64,000 nucleotides of DNA from Glandiceps talaboti (GCF_964340395.1 NC_135569.1:863001-927000), one strand, 5' to 3'. Positions 45,520-58,718 are shown, numbered from the stretch's first letter. Notes: generated by a model not told the origin, from the sequence alone. Made by a program: numbers and translations.

Positions 45520-46680
45520 GCATCCCAAAATCTCTGTAAATCACTTTACTTCTTTGTATTTTTTATAAGTTCACCCTGCATTGGCTTCTGGTCATACCCT
45601 CCCCTCTACAATTACAAAATTGAAAATTGCTATATCATTACTCGTTAACAAATACAGAAAAAAATTTCCTTTTATGCCATCATTGATTTTTAAAAAAATG
45701 TAGATGAAAAGAAAAAGAAAATAATAGGATCAAATTTCCAGGTTCCGCTTTTATTTGTAAAAAAACTGACAATGATATATTGTTGAAACTCGTTTGTAAA
45801 TGTAGACAAGTTGAATTTGATGATGATTGGTCAGTTATCAATGCAACTAAGCTACTCCCATTATTGTGAACATATTTGATCAATAAAAGAATCCAAATAA
45901 AATCCTGTTAAACATTGTAAAGAGAAATTGATGCAATCTTTTAATCAGAGTATGCCAATTTTGATAGGATGGACAATAAGTCATGTGACATCAAGAAATC
46001 TGAAGAAAGTGACGAATTTTAAGTCAAAAAGTTTCTATAATTACAGTTATTAGCCTGTCATAAATATATTCATCAAAAAAGGTGAGGAGAGGGGGAAGGG
46101 GTGAATGACAGAACTATATATTGTGTCCTTACTTTGATTAATGGTATGACAGTTGTGAATGATAAGATCACATTACACTTGTTATCTCAGCATCCATCTG
46201 GAGATTGTCTTTGTATAGTATTTACACACACAGTTTTATCTATAGTCTTTTGTGTGTGAGATCAGATTTCTGTAAAGATGAGATGAGGAAAGGAGAGGAG
46301 ATCATTTGACATGTTACCCCCTAGGCTAGTAATTGTTCCACCATTGTGTCTTCCCAAACACTAATGTATCATTCATTGTGGTAGCCTGGAATCCATGTGA
46401 ATGATAGGAGAGTTTTTGAATTCATTGAGATGTTGAAATCAAAATTCAAAGATCCCCTTTGGCCTCAGTGAATTCTAGGCTTCCATTGGAAAGCTGCACT
46501 AGCTGAAACTGGAATGTGTTTTAGATATAAATGGCTTACTCATAATATTGTACATTCTGAATTAGTATTGAATCATTCTCTACTAGTAATAGTACGTATA
46601 TATATTTATATATTGTGCAAGAAATTCAATAAATACATTTTTTGGTCAGCACCTAAAAATCAGTGTCCCAGTGCGATGAC
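45520..46680. other. No feature recognised
   Basis: A+T-rich; no exon or repeat supported. Confidence 0.4.
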
Positions 46681-46689
46681 AATTTTAAC

Positions 46690-46775
46690 CTGTTACTGTA
46701 TAATCTGGATGCCAACATGGTCTCTGAGTGGAGGTGTAAATGGTAATAATACTGTATAGGAACTAGACTGGTTAC
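46690..46775 (+). repeat. Dispersed 75-bp family (GATACTGTATAGGAACTAGA), copy
   Basis: TCTGGATGCCAACATGGTCT followed by GAGTGGAGGTGTAAATGGTA and ATACTGTATAGGAACTAGAC. A second TCTGGATGGC follows. Confidence 0.85.
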
Positions 46776-46779
46776 TCTA

Positions 46780-48940
46780 CAGTCTGGATGGCAAAATTTA
46801 AAAAAAAAATACTAATACTTGAATTACAACTAGTCTACTGCAGTTTTAGCCTAGGTCAGGACTTAAAGTTCTGAGTAAGTCATGGGTCTATGTTGACTAC
46901 CTGTTTTATATTACAGTGGTCCACAGTAAAGATATTGCTTGTCCTTATATGTAAACCACTATCAATGTCAGATTCATTTTTATTTGCAGTTTCCTATCAA
47001 TTTTATCTATTTTGTGATGTTTATATTGTTTCTTGGGGATCTCCACAACTTGTGAATTTGAAGTTCATGTAGCTAGCTTTCTGTATATAACATGCACTCG
47101 GCCCATGTATAAGGCGCACTGCACATTCAAAGACTATGAATTTAGAATGAATGGAATTGAAGCCTTGTCAATCTGACTTGACATAATGGATTGCCTCCAA
47201 TGACATTTTGAAGCCAAATAGCCAAGTCTCTGGGCTACATGAGAACCTGCTCATTTCAGAGCACTTCATTTATTTTTTGTTTATTACTACAGTAACAACA
47301 CACCAACATAAACGCCATGCTATATTGCATGATTGATACGTTTGCTAATAAATGGCATGGTTGAAAGAATGACCTTTGACCTCAGGTCAGTTATTACTGT
47401 CACCTCTTTAAAGTAGTAGGTGTCTGTACTAGTTCAGTGTCCATTTGCGGCAAACACAAAGAAACAGCTACTGTTTGTCTGTAATTTATTTTGTTGTGAT
47501 GTGTTGTAATATTGTAAGGTGTTTGGATGTTAATGTGTAAATTCACCCATAGAGTAATGTTGTGGGACTTTATACTGGTCTACTGTACAGAAACCCATAG
47601 AAAATTAGTGTCTTTTGGTGAGCATTACATTTATGCTATTAAATGTGAGCTAAGAGACTTGGCTAAATTTTGGCTTGACAATGTTGTTCACCAGTGTTTC
47701 CAGTTAGATAGCCAAGTCTTTTCGTAGTCAAGATCTCAAGGCTATTCATTTGCTAGAAGCTATCTGTGGCATTGAATCTCTTGATTAAGAGAGAAGGATG
47801 GGAATGGGAGGGGGGGGGGGGGGTTGGAGAGATGATTAGACATCCAAGGATATCATTTAAACTAGTGTTCTACCTAATACATGTAACTTGTTTTCTAGAC
47901 ACAATGCAAATTGAGTCATGCTATGATGTCCATACCTGTATGTAACTTGTTTTCTAGATACAATACAAGTCAAGTCATGCTATGATCTGTCCATACCTGT
48001 ATGTATAGCGTTGTCAAATGTTTTTCAAACAGAAAACCAGGGAGAATAGGAGATTAGCTAGGGTAGATTCTACCTAGTTTTGCTGTAACATTATAACCCC
48101 CCTCCCCCCCCCACCCTCATCCGTGAGAAAATTTAAAATACATGTCAAAGGTTACAAATGTGAGGTGAGGATTTTTTCTCCCAGACATAACATAAAATAA
48201 CAGAAACAAAATTTTTATTTTGATTGGCCTTAATGAAATCACAGTCTAAACATATTTATCTCAGAATCTTCAGATTGTGGTGAAAAGCGTGCAGAAATTG
48301 CTGACCAGATAATATGCAAATCAGCGGTGTGAGTTTGAGGGATGGGTACGTGTGAGTGCTAAGTCATCCGGTAATCTGAAGTAGCCACACGACCTTGTCT
48401 GGTAGGAGCTATGATCCTTGGTGGCTTTCTTCAACCTGCAGTGATATAGTCTAAATGCTATCCTTCATCAGATCTCAAGATCTCTTAGAGGTGATTGGAT
48501 ACCAAGTTGGCATCCAGACAAACAGTGGTGTTACACACGCCCCTTTTAAACAGTTCTCTAAATCACACAGCAGAGATGATTATAAATCAGTTAGTACTGC
48601 CTCCTGAAAGAGAGATTGAAGTAATATGAGTATTGGTGACTCCCTCCTGTCATATTGAAATCTCAAACAAGTGGGTTCTTATACTCTACTCCTTTATCTG
48701 TAGTAGTAAGCCCTAAGTGTCTGGGAAAAGTCAATATTAGAAGGACCATATATTATGCAAATTACTACTTTTGACAGATACCTACACTTTGATGAGAGGA
48801 ATTAGATAAATCTTTCTCTGCAGGTGAGGTTAAAGGTCAAACCATTCACACAGACATTACAAGGCGTATTACACACAGGTGCTATTCTAAACCATATATC
48901 AACTGCCACTTTTTTCTAATTCTTGTTCCTGTACCTGTTG
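46780..48940. other. No gene recognised
   Basis: A+T-rich. TAGATAGCCAAGTCTTTTCG-like pieces near 47215 and 47705; a direct repeat TGTAACTTGTTTTCTAGA at 47881 and 47939. Poly-G (47809-47823) and poly-C runs near 48097. Confidence 0.45.
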
Positions 48941-48944
48941 ATGT

Positions 48945-49275
48945 TAGTCTGGATGCCAATGTGGTCTCTAAATAAGTGGTGGAGATGTAAACGGTATCGC
49001 AACGATACTGTATAGGAACTTGACTAGATGATGTTCTCTATGATTTCTCTCCTCACCACTATTGGTGGATATGATCATAGTTATCGTAACAATACCGTAT
49101 AGGAACTAGACTAGTTGATGTTCTCTACAATCTCTCTCCTCACCACCATTGGTGGATATGACCATAGTTATCATAACACTTATAGGAAACTAGACTAGTT
49201 GATGTTCTCTACAACCTCTATCCTCACCACCATTGGTGGATATGATCGTAGTTATCGTAACACTTATAGGAATCT
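48945..49275 (+). repeat. Dispersed 75-bp family, tandem-like block
   Basis: A full copy at 48945-49030 is followed by three approx. 85-bp units with CTAGACTAGTTGATGTTCTC, CCTCACCACCATTGGTGGAT and AGTTATCGTAACA. Confidence 0.85.
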
Positions 49276-49399
49276 AGACTACTGTTTTCTATGTGTTATT
49301 TTGGAAACTCAAATCCTGTAGCATGTAGACTACCAAACATGTAAAAAGTGACATCACTCAACTGCCACTATAACACCTGTACTGTTTACTAGTCTACAT

Positions 49400-49712
49400 C
49401 GTTAGTCTCGATACCAACTGTGGCTTCTAACCACATGTGAGTGAAGGTATAAATCGTAATGATACTGTATAGGAACTAGACTGTGAGTGTGAGTATAAAT
49501 CGTAACGATACTGTATGGGAACTAGACTGTGAGTGAAGGTATAAATCGTAATGATACTGTATAGGAACTAGACTGTGAGTGTGAGTATAAATCGTAACGA
49601 TACTGTATGGGAACTAGACTGTGAGTGAAGGTATAAATTGTAATGATACTGTATGGGAACTAGACTGTGAGTGAAGGTATAAATTGTAATGATACTGTAT
49701 AGGAACTAGACT
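49400..49712 (+). repeat. Dispersed 75-bp family expanded into a 45-58-bp tandem array
   Basis: After one longer copy, six units of GTGAGTGAAGGTATAAATCG plus TAATGATACTGTATAGGAAC and TAGACT follow. Two unit types alternate (GTGAAGGT/GTGTGAGT). Confidence 0.92.
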
Positions 49713-49794
49713 ATCTACATGTAGGTCCACAAGACAGTCCTTGCCTACAATCCAGTCATGTTGACATTTTACTCTCACTTTTCCCTAGACAGTT

Positions 49795-49892
49795 AAAGCT
49801 ACGTCATGTCATTCTGCCCTGACTGGCCTAGCTTCTCTGAGAGGGGTTTACCAATATGTGATGGTTCCCTGTCACAGCGTACTTTATAGATT
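49795..49892. mobile_element. MITE family T11, decayed copy
   Basis: AAGCTACGTCATGTCATTCT at the left, GAGGGGTTTACCAATATGTG in the middle and TGTCACAGCGTACTTTATAG at the right follow the order of copy 2 with many changes. Confidence 0.6.
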
Positions 49893-50164
49893 AACTTTTC
49901 TTAACTTTTGAAAACAAAATCCCCATATGACTGAATTCTAGGTTAAGACTTTCCTAGCTCAGAAACTTTGCTAGCCCAGAGACTTTGCTAGCTGGATATA
50001 CTGACTAAACTGTTCTGGCAAATGACAATGTCAAGCCACTAAGATAGTCAAGTCTCTAGGCTAGGCATTACACAACATAGATTGGGTGTAGTTAGTGTAT
50101 AGTGCTAGCTATCCATGGCTTCAAATCTGTAGATCTCTCTGGAGATTCAAAGCCATGGATAACC

Positions 50165-50255
50165 TCCAGACTATCTAAACCAGTCTGGATGCCAACATGG
50201 TCTCTAACTAGACCAGAGTGGAGGTGTGAATTGTAACAATACCATATTGGTACAA
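50165..50255 (+). repeat. Dispersed 75-bp family, copy
   Basis: CAGTCTGGATGCCAACATGG, GAGTGGAGGTGTGAATTGTA and ACAATACCATATTGGTACAA in family order. Confidence 0.8.
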
Positions 50256-50259
50256 GACT

Positions 50260-50985
50260 TGAATCCTGAGAACTGGGATTTCAAAGTACTTGTCACTTCA
50301 CTGAGTTATTCTACACTTTATTGACATAAATCACTTTAGTATACTGAAATATGCTGGTATGATCTCAATCAAACAACATTTTTTGTAATTATGAAGTCAA
50401 TATTGTAGTTTATCAGGGCTAAAATAAATCAATAAAGTGTTTTGACAAGCACTTGAGAATATGAACAATTTGTAATAAAGAAAGGTGACAGCCAGACACT
50501 TTCTGTCCAAAAAATAGACAGATCTGTCTTTGTAGCAGTCAAGTCACGCGAGGACCTTAAAAACGTTCTTTTGAATTCTAGTCATGTGGTGAAACAGTCA
50601 AGACACGTGGGGCCTTAAAAAAGTCCTTTTGAATACTGGCGATGTCTTCTTGTGAAATCCACTGGATGATTAAAATGATTGGAGGGGATGCAGATGTTTA
50701 AACAAACAAACAAACAAACAGATGTTTTTCATACCTATGTTTTTAATCCTAATTCCAAAGTGGGTTTTTAATCTCAAATAAACCCCACATATTTAATTCA
50801 AAATATTTGGCTCCCACATTCTGTAATTATTATTATCTTATGCATAGCATTAGAAATGTTTTCAGATACTTTAATTTTTAGATTGTCATCACACGAAATG
50901 AGGCAAAACTTCATTTAAAAATAATATGGTACTTTCAAAAGCAACAAAACCACCAGGAGCAGCAGCACTTCATCTAGACCACATG
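50260..50985. other. No feature recognised
   Basis: Contains a short (AAAC)n run at 50699-50721. Two GTCAAG-ACGYG-GGACCTTAAAAA pieces (50540 and 50598) form a diverged direct repeat. Confidence 0.45.
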
Positions 50986-50988
50986 AAC

Positions 50989-51020
50989 CATAGACCCTAT
51001 CAGTGGGTGGAGGGTCTATG
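50989..51020. mobile_element. 32-bp hairpin insertion, family h7, copy
   Basis: CATAGACCCT at the left and GAGGGTCTATG at the right. Flanked exactly by CATGAAC at 50982-50988 and 51021-51027. Confidence 0.88.
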
Positions 51021-51040
51021 CATGAACTACTCAAACATTC

Positions 51041-51110
51041 AGGTATTATTACCATTTACACCTCTACTCACTTATTTAGAGACAATGTTAGTATCCAGAC
51101 TATGCAAACA
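51041..51110 (-). repeat. Dispersed 75-bp family, minus-strand copy
   Basis: On the minus strand reads AGTCTGGATACTAACATTGT, TAAGTGAGTAGAGGTGTAAA and TGGTAATAATACC, in family order. Confidence 0.78.
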
Positions 51111-51127
51111 CCAGTTTAGTTTCTATA

Positions 51128-51134
51128 CATGTAT

Positions 51135-51173
<39 letters not shown>

Positions 51174-51430
51174 TTCAGCTTTGACATATAAAGTCAGGAT
51201 GAGTCACACAGGTGACTAACACCTATAGAAAGTGACCCTCCTCAATGTTCAGTGTTAATGCAGGAGGAAACCGGAGTATCCTGGGAAAACCTGCGTTGTT
51301 CGGTAGAGTCAAACTGAATGACACTCTTCTTACTTACAGCGTGATAAATTTAATCAAACCCTGAATGGGGTTCGACCGCCGACCGCAGTGGTATGAGGCA
51401 AGTGGTTTAACCACTCGGCCACCGACAACC
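51128..51430 (-). mobile_element. SINE with tRNA-Ser/Leu-like head and (TAAA)n tail
   Basis: On the minus strand the head has a perfect pol III box A, TGGCCGAGTGG (51421-51411), and box B GGTCGAACCCC (51377-51367). A body follows with AAACCGGAGTATCC (plus-strand reading), a motif I recall from several animal SINEs. The element ends in a (TTTA)n run (51128-51174), a tail on the minus strand. It is a different family from the SINE at 11.5 kb. Confidence 0.8.
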
Positions 51431-51498
51431 CAGTATGGTTATAATTTACACCTCCACTCACTTAGTTAGAGTCCAGTTGGCATCCCGACTACACAAAC
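51431..51498 (-). repeat. Dispersed 75-bp family, minus-strand copy
   Basis: Minus strand reads GTAGTCGGGATGCCAACTGG, AGTGAGTGGAGGTGTAAATT. It lies directly beside the SINE head. Confidence 0.78.
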
Positions 51499-51499
51499 A

Positions 51500-53500
51500 C
51501 TAGAGATGTCTTGCACCTAATCTTCTCAAATGATTTCTTATCCATTCAAGGATTGAAAATAAATAGTTCAGGCTTTACTTTTGATTTATTATTTTATTTA
51601 TTTACTCATATTTATTTATTTTGATATGAAATGATGTATTTATTTATTTATATATATTTATAAAATGGAATATTTATTGCAAGGTGTGGATACTGACAGC
51701 TGAACCCTGTGTGTGTACCTTGATTATAGCCAGTAGTAGAGATACCATGTTTGCATCCAGACTACATAGCCTTGGGTTCTATATCCAATTCAAGACACCG
51801 TAAATCTTTTCATGCTATTTTCCTGGAGAACACAAGTTCCAAGTAGGGAAGAAGGGGAGGGGTACCTTGATGATCCCATTAACACCCCCCCCCCCACCCC
51901 CTTATTCTGTACATTGTTGTTAAAGTATGTATTTTGACTCTAAATTTAGTTCAGCTTGTTTCAAGATATGATGTTTCGACCAAAATAAATCAGTGTAAAG
52001 ATGGAATTGTTGTCACTGTTAAAACATTTAGGTGATATAGTCATATTTATTTCAAAGTACCCAGGATGAAATCCTTCACCTAACAACCTCTGTTCTACCA
52101 GGTCCCCACTTAGACTAGGACGTATGAGTTGACATGAGGCATGAGTGGGGGATTTCTCAAAGACTTTGACTAATCTTCATCATATCATATGGTACTATGA
52201 AGATCATTGGCTGGTCCTTTAACCAATCAGCCATCTTGACTCAGCAGAGCAATGATACAGTGTTTCTGAAGATTGATCAAAGTTTTGCACCTGTCCTAGT
52301 GTAGCGTACCCTCATGACTGTCACAATCATTATCAAATGAATTTTACCTATTTATTTCTGACAAATTCTCACACAGGTTAAGCTCTAACCTTCATCTTGA
52401 CATTTGTTTTCTATCTCAACATTACCATGTTCCTTCTATCTAACTACATGGAAAATAACATGCTTTGCGGTTAGACGAATCCACAGATGGCACCTAACAT
52501 TCCAGTGGTTGAGTTAGGCAAAACAAAACCATGATGTCAAGTTAGGCAAATACTTGTAGACTGACCTTGTCTCTGAGATTACATTAGGTAAATACTTGCA
52601 GACTGACCTTGTCTATTAGATATGATATGGTAATAAACATTTCTATGTGCAGTATTAGCCACAAAAATTATCTCCGGATGCTTCACAGAATAAAAGAAAA
52701 AGAAAAACTGATAAAAAAATCCAGAAAGATTTGAAAAAATATTAACAATTTCAAATTGATGGTAAACATGGTGGTACATAAGATTCCAGTGGTTGGGTTA
52801 GGCAAAGGAAAACGTCACAAGTTGAGCAAATTCTTCCAGAAGGGTTTCTAAGATTGAACCAATCTGCATGAATCAACAGGTGGTTACTAACATTCCAATA
52901 GCTGAGTTAGGCAAAAAATAGTCACCATGTCAAGTTAGGCAAATTCCTTTAGACTGACCTTGTCTCTAAGATTGCACCAGTCTGCGTAGCAACAGTAAGT
53001 GTGGGAAAATCAAACAAAGTCATCCAAAGAATCAAAAAGCAAATATTTAAAAGGATTGAACATGCTAATGTGGAGTATAGCTCTGAAGTGGTTATTCAAT
53101 CTATGCAGTGCTTTGTAAGTACTTGTCTCACCAGATAAAACAAAATATTAAAAAAATACCCGCATTTTGCACTTGATGAAAACACTTCCCCTTTAGGTAA
53201 TTCTAGCAGTATTTTCAGACAATTAAAACAATGCGACACCTTTGAGTGTAGTTAAAGTACAAGTAGTTGAAAACATGAGAATTTATGTGATTGAGAAACA
53301 CTACACTGTGAGGAAACTGATGTATAATGTGTGTGTGATTAATTCGTTGTAGGCTATTAATCAACATCAGTTCTATATAAACAAACTTCTGGTGCAAATA
53401 TCCATATTTTATGACAAGCTTACTTTTAGGAGATGATGTCTTTCTGAATGTGACAGTGGTGATAAGTACAAACATACAGGTTTAGTTTACATTATAGGTT
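51500..53500. other. No gene; AGTTAGGCAAA motifs
   Basis: Motifs GAGTTAGGCAAA / CAAGTTAGGCAAA at about 52511, 52540, 52797, 52902 and 52938, all on the plus strand, each in a diverged 100-150-bp context (CTTGTAGACTGACCTTGTCT). (ATTT)n pieces at 51590-51650; poly-C at 51887-51900. Confidence 0.55.
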
Positions 53501-53529
53501 CTAATTCTGATTTTATGTGTGTCCTGTCA

Positions 53530-53890
53530 ACAATGAGTAAACTACTGAACACTTTCCCGCCAAAATCATCTCAAAATTCTCGTGTTTCTGTGTATTTTTT
53601 ATACATTTCCGTGTATTTTTCATATATTCCTGCTTTCTTTTAGACTAGAATCATAGAAATCATACTTATTCATGAATTGATACTAAAGTTGTGCTATTTT
53701 GATTCAAAAATTATTTGACAAAAATTCTTGTTTTTCTGTAACATTTTGGCACATCTCAAATTTATTTTAGACTGGAATCAAAAGAAAGTACTCTCAAATC
53801 TGAATTTGATGTCTTTTTGTTCAGAAATGATCGTAATTGGTGCATTATCTTGAAAATTTAGTTGTCATTTCTGTCAAAAGCGTGGGTGTC
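53530..53890 (+). repeat. AT-rich dispersed repeat, copy
   Basis: TTCATGAATTGATACTAAAG, ATTATTTGACAAAAATTCTT and CATCTCAAATTTATTTTAGA recur in the same order at 55680-55980. Confidence 0.7.
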
Positions 53891-55130
53891 AAATAGTTTA
53901 GTATACTGTGTTTGTATATATGCTCTGGGTCCAAATATAGAATTTTTTACAACTTTTCAAGTCAATTCAACATCTGAGTGTGTAAATCGTACATTTGATA
54001 TAGAATTCAAAAGTACGGGTTTTAGTTGATGTCATCTTTGAGGCCAGCTTCAGATTCTTTTAATACGTGCTGTCTCCCACCAAAATAAGTCAGAAAAACA
54101 GATAAGATTTCAATTACTCAATTTCATATATTATCAGTGTTTGTAAGTAGTGCTAATTAGATCCATACCACAGGCTATTAGTAACGCCCAAGTGGTTTCC
54201 AAGTCCAGAGTTAAAAAAAACACACTAAATATTAAGGCAACCATATCGCCATAGTGATATTTACTGTTAACTACCGGGCAACTGCCCTTGAAAACTTCTT
54301 TGCCGAAAAATTAAGTGTTTGTTCGTTGCTGTGAACTCAACTTAATCGGCTGGTGATCACGTCATTTGGATATCAAGTACAAGCAGTTTGCTCCTTACAA
54401 GGAGTGGAAAGTGCATATTTACCAAACTTGGTCGGCGGCAACAATAACAATGGATCTAAAACACTACAAATAGACAATTGCCCTTGACAGACTTGAAAAA
54501 GTGAGCTAAAAATATTTTTGTAGTCTGCTGAGGATACTTCCTGTATACACAACTGTAATAACCTACATATCTGCCATTCTATTTTCCCGCCAAAATTTTT
54601 GACAGACTTTTAAATATACAGTTTAAAAAACATATTACTGTCATTTTGTTTCAAGTAGAAAAAAACCAACCAAATTTATGCAAAATATTTGCATCTAAAG
54701 AAGAATTTTTGGGGGATTTATTTTCTATACTGTATCCTTGAACATTGTTAAAAAGTAATCGTTTTTCTGCTAACTGAAAATTTTTTGTAAACAAATTGTA
54801 CAATATATAGACTTCAATAAATGTCACTTTGTGCCTATTGATGCCAAAACAAAATCTACGGTCCTAAAATTTCCAGTTGAGTGCCGACAAGAAGGGTTAT
54901 TGACATATTTATAAGTCTGGAAATACTTTAATAAGTCACACACCCAAGAAGTGTGCCATTGTTGACATTAAATCTGTCAGTCACAGACTATAGGTCCCTT
55001 GATAAATTGTTATCTATCATTTTATCTAGGGACATTTCTTTATCTCTGCACCTCATTTATATAGATATGTTCAAACTTGTTGGAAAAGAATTTTGGACCT
55101 AAAATCTCTGGCTTTAGGTGGAATTTTGCT
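53891..55130. other. No feature recognised
   Basis: A+T-rich; a few CCGCCAAAAT pieces; no exon or transposon end supported. Confidence 0.4.
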
Positions 55131-55675
55131 TTCATACTTTTGTCACTAAACATAACAATGACAGATTTGGACAATCAGTAACCCTCAGAAAAATGTGTGC
55201 AAGTTGGAGAATAAGTATACTGTTCATGTCTGTGTTGGGGTCAAAGATCAACCAGCTAGTAGAGTTAAGCAAATAGCTAGTAGAGTTCGGCAAATTATAG
55301 GACTCAACAGGTGCCTGTGAACAGTTAGGCAAGTTTCTACATACCCACGAGTGTATAGCCTGGAATTCATTCTGTCTGCCAAGTATTTATATCACTCAAA
55401 GCATGCTAAAGAAGATACAACCACATTCACAGTATGATCAAAAAAGTTCCAGTATGTTTTAGATTTTATTTGTGTGAATTTTGCATCCATCCAGAAATCT
55501 TGACACCAAGTCTTGCTGTGCATGCATATTATTAGACATGCTATAAAGCTATCAAAATCACAGTTATCAGCTGTAATACCAAGGGCTGTTTTTGAATAAC
55601 AAATTACATGTAACACACATACAAATGGTTTATGAATACTACATGTAGTCAAGTGTACAATAAACAAACCCTTTC
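55131..55675. other. No gene; three AGTTAGGCAA-like motifs
   Basis: GAGTTAAGCAAA (55262), GAGTTCGGCAAA (55284) and CAGTTAGGCAAG (55322) lie within 70 bp. Confidence 0.5.
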
Positions 55676-55679
55676 CAGC

Positions 55680-55985
55680 CAAAATTATGGAACATTTTTT
55701 CAGTAATTTTTGACATATTTTAACTTTATTTTACTAAGACTGCAATCATTGAAATAATACATATTTATGAATTGATGATAAAATTGTGTTACTTTCAAAC
55801 CAAAATTATTTGACAAATATTCATGTTTTTCTATAACTCTTTGACACATTTCAGCTTTATTTTACATAGTTATATTATGAATTGATGATAAAGTAGTGTT
55901 TATTTCTGACCTAAAAAGTCTTATTTTTCTCTAAATTTTCAACACATCTTAACTTTATTTTAGCAATAGATTATAGGAATAATAA
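55680..55985 (+). repeat. AT-rich dispersed repeat, about 2.5 tandem units of approx. 120 bp
   Basis: TTTTAACTTTATTTTA or TTTCAGCTTTATTTTA followed by ATGAATTGATGATAAA occurs at about 55720, 55845 and 55945. Confidence 0.75.
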
Positions 55986-56057
55986 TTATATATGTATTTT
56001 ATCAATTTTTTCTTGCAAAACAATCAAATTGACAGACATTTCATAGGAAAACAGTCT

Positions 56058-56128
56058 GGCGATACCTTTTGCAGACATTATGTTTGGTACGATACCTTTT
56101 GCAGACATTATGTTTGGTATGGAGGGGT
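56058..56128 (+). repeat. Two-copy 31-bp repeat
   Basis: GATACCTTTTGCAGACATTA plus TGTTTGGTA at 56060 and 56091. Confidence 0.92.
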
Positions 56129-56129
56129 T

Positions 56130-58040
56130 AAAGGTAGATCTGAAAATGTGATGTTTTGCACCAACTTCTTTCACAGATGACACTGCCAGGTGAAATCTTA
56201 AATTTTCACCTAAATAGAAGTTAATTTGGGCCACAAAATGTTGTTTCATGCATACTCTGAAGTAGCTTAAATAATAATTCTATATTAGTCCACAAAAAAT
56301 GAAAACGAAGGCATTGGTTGACAGGTGTGAAAGATCATTATGTATTTCTGTTTAAAGACCCAAGACTACACGTCAGTTAAAAAGTATTGGCATACCAGTC
56401 AATACAACGAATACAAAGCCAACCTCTGATCACTCCTCTCAAAGGAATACACAATAAACAGATTAGGGCCAAGGATTTCAAAAAGGTAATACAGACCTCC
56501 CCTTATTTGTCGTGGGAAAAAACCATGCTGGTAAACACATGTTTTTGGCATGGCCAATAGAAATGACATAATTACATAGTCACACCGCTATCCAAATAGA
56601 GATAATTCAATACTATGATTGTTTTGTGGTAAATTCCAAGGCAAGTTGGCATACTTTTTTTATGATGTCTGAAACCTGACATCAAAGGATTATACGCGTG
56701 CCATTGTATCATTTGGCAAGTGTCCACGGCCGCCGTTACAGACCCATGTGACATACACCTTTGAACAAGAAACACAGAGTTTGAAAACAAGCAAAAGAGA
56801 GAGAAAGAGAACGAGCTGTGGTCTAGCTACTTCAGTTCTTGTTAACCAACAATATTTGCCTGCCAGTATTTTATGACTGGAACATTTTATGTCTACAGAA
56901 TCTCCCCCCCCCCCCCCCCCCTTGATACTATTCATTGGTTTAAAGTTTAAAACAAAATGAGAGAGATCTGTTTAATATCAAAATCATAACATTGTTGCTG
57001 TTTCAGTCTGGGTATCTTACATCCCACCAGAATTTCACAGCAGGAACGTTATTGTGTACTGTGAGAATTTTTTCACTTGTGACCTTTTTTTGTGATTCAA
57101 AGTTTTGTGACCAAAAAATCTGGCATTTTGAAGATATATTTTTAACCACAATAACATTTTTGTAACAAGAAGGCCCCCCCCCCCCCCAAAGTCATTCAGA
57201 ACTAGTGTAGATGCCAACATGGTATATTGTATCATTTCGAGATATTAAGATTTGATGGTAGATAGCTTTAGACTAGGTTTAGAACTAAACACTAAATAAT
57301 TTGAAAGCACAAATTCTAAACTATTTCAATCAGAACAGCAAATTTCAATTTAAAAAGATGACGCAACCAGTAATATTACTCCCTATAATTATTTGGGAAC
57401 AGGTGACTTAATCAAGAGGGGTTGTACTTTCAATACAAGACATTTACTGCTTTGAATTGTGAAAAAAACTAAAATGCAAACCAAGTGATAACATCTGACA
57501 GTTGTATTAACATAGATAGACTTACACAAAATAATACAACAATTCTAGATTTCCCAAATCTTTATTTTGAAAGAAAGACATTATTGTAAACTTTTTGTTT
57601 TATTTTTATTTTATTTTTATTGGTGATAAACAAATAAATACAGACCTTTTCAGATGATGTTTTGCCTTTCAACAGTAACATTGCCATAAAGTGGACGGAT
57701 TAAAGTCATCGATTGTAAGTTGCACCCAAACAAACCGTCGATATCTATTGTATTGGGTCTCTAAGTCTGATATTGTTAGCAAACATTGCTGACTAATCAA
57801 TAACTTAAAGACAGATTAGTCCTCACTTTTCATCAACATTTCAAAAAGAAAAACAAAAGACTGCCAGACATAAAGAGAGTTTTAAGACAAATCTTTGAAG
57901 TGACATACCCCCTGATGTCTTGACAATGACAGTGCAACGTTCACATAACCACATCTCTGGTTGGTTGTAAACACATTTGGACTTTTTGTGACACCAAGAG
58001 GACTTTCCCCAAAAGGAGGGAAAGAGAGAGATAAAGAGAG
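56130..58040. other. No gene recognised
   Basis: Poly-C runs at 56904-56921 and 57174-57187. One GTAGATGCCAACATGGTAT piece of the 75-bp family at 57208. No exon supported. Confidence 0.45.
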
Positions 58041-58042
58041 TG

Positions 58043-58043
<1 letters not shown>

Positions 58044-58095
<52 letters not shown>

Positions 58096-58096
58096 T
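58044..58096 (+). repeat. (GACA)n microsatellite
   Basis: About 13 GACA units, followed by (CAAA)n. Confidence 0.96.
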
Positions 58097-58718
58097 CTGA
58101 CAAACAAACAAACAAACACAGAATGAAAGATATTTGGAAAGATACACACGCAGAGAGCTCCAGTAGATTAAAAACAGGTCACTGATTGGTCACTGCAGTA
58201 CTGATTTACATAAATTAATATAATTCATTAATTTTTGAGGTTATGGACTGACAGTACAATCAATTCAATTCTTTATTTACTTTGAGCAATTTCTGCTCAT
58301 CATTTACAGAACTAGAAAAACAAAGAATGTTACCAAAGATGATACTGATACCCACTGATAGTGCAAAAGGTGAAACAGATAGTGTGCTTATTTGCATAAT
58401 AAATTAGATTACCTACTCTTCATAACCAAATCAATAGTGAGTTTGCAAGGAAATTGGAATGAAGTGACTGGGAAGATCTGGTAAATTTGAATGAAGTGAC
58501 CAGGAAGATCTAGTAAATTTGACCTGTAATCAATAGATTAAAGTTGTGACTTCCTTGATCTGTATGTAAATCCGTAATCTGTGTCATTATCCCCCAGACT
58601 ATCATGGCATTGTCAACAGCTATGGAAGACATTTTAATTTACTTCTTGTGTAAAACTTAAGACGCTTACAACAAGACTTCCTTCTTTAGGAAAATTAGTC
58701 TTAAATGTTGTTGAAATC
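58097..58718. other. No feature recognised
   Basis: Two GAAGATCTGGTAAATTTGA-type pieces at 58470 and 58503; otherwise nothing. Confidence 0.4.

Noticed and set aside
46395-46468. Reading VFEFIEMLKSK as a possible opa1 C-terminus
   Set aside because: Only a few residues resemble the family end (DAFIEAL); the preceding KVREIQEK part is absent.
51367-51426. Functional tRNA-Ser/Leu gene on the minus strand
   Set aside because: The boxes are good, but the sequence continues into a SINE body with an A-rich tail and no acceptor-stem pairing was found.
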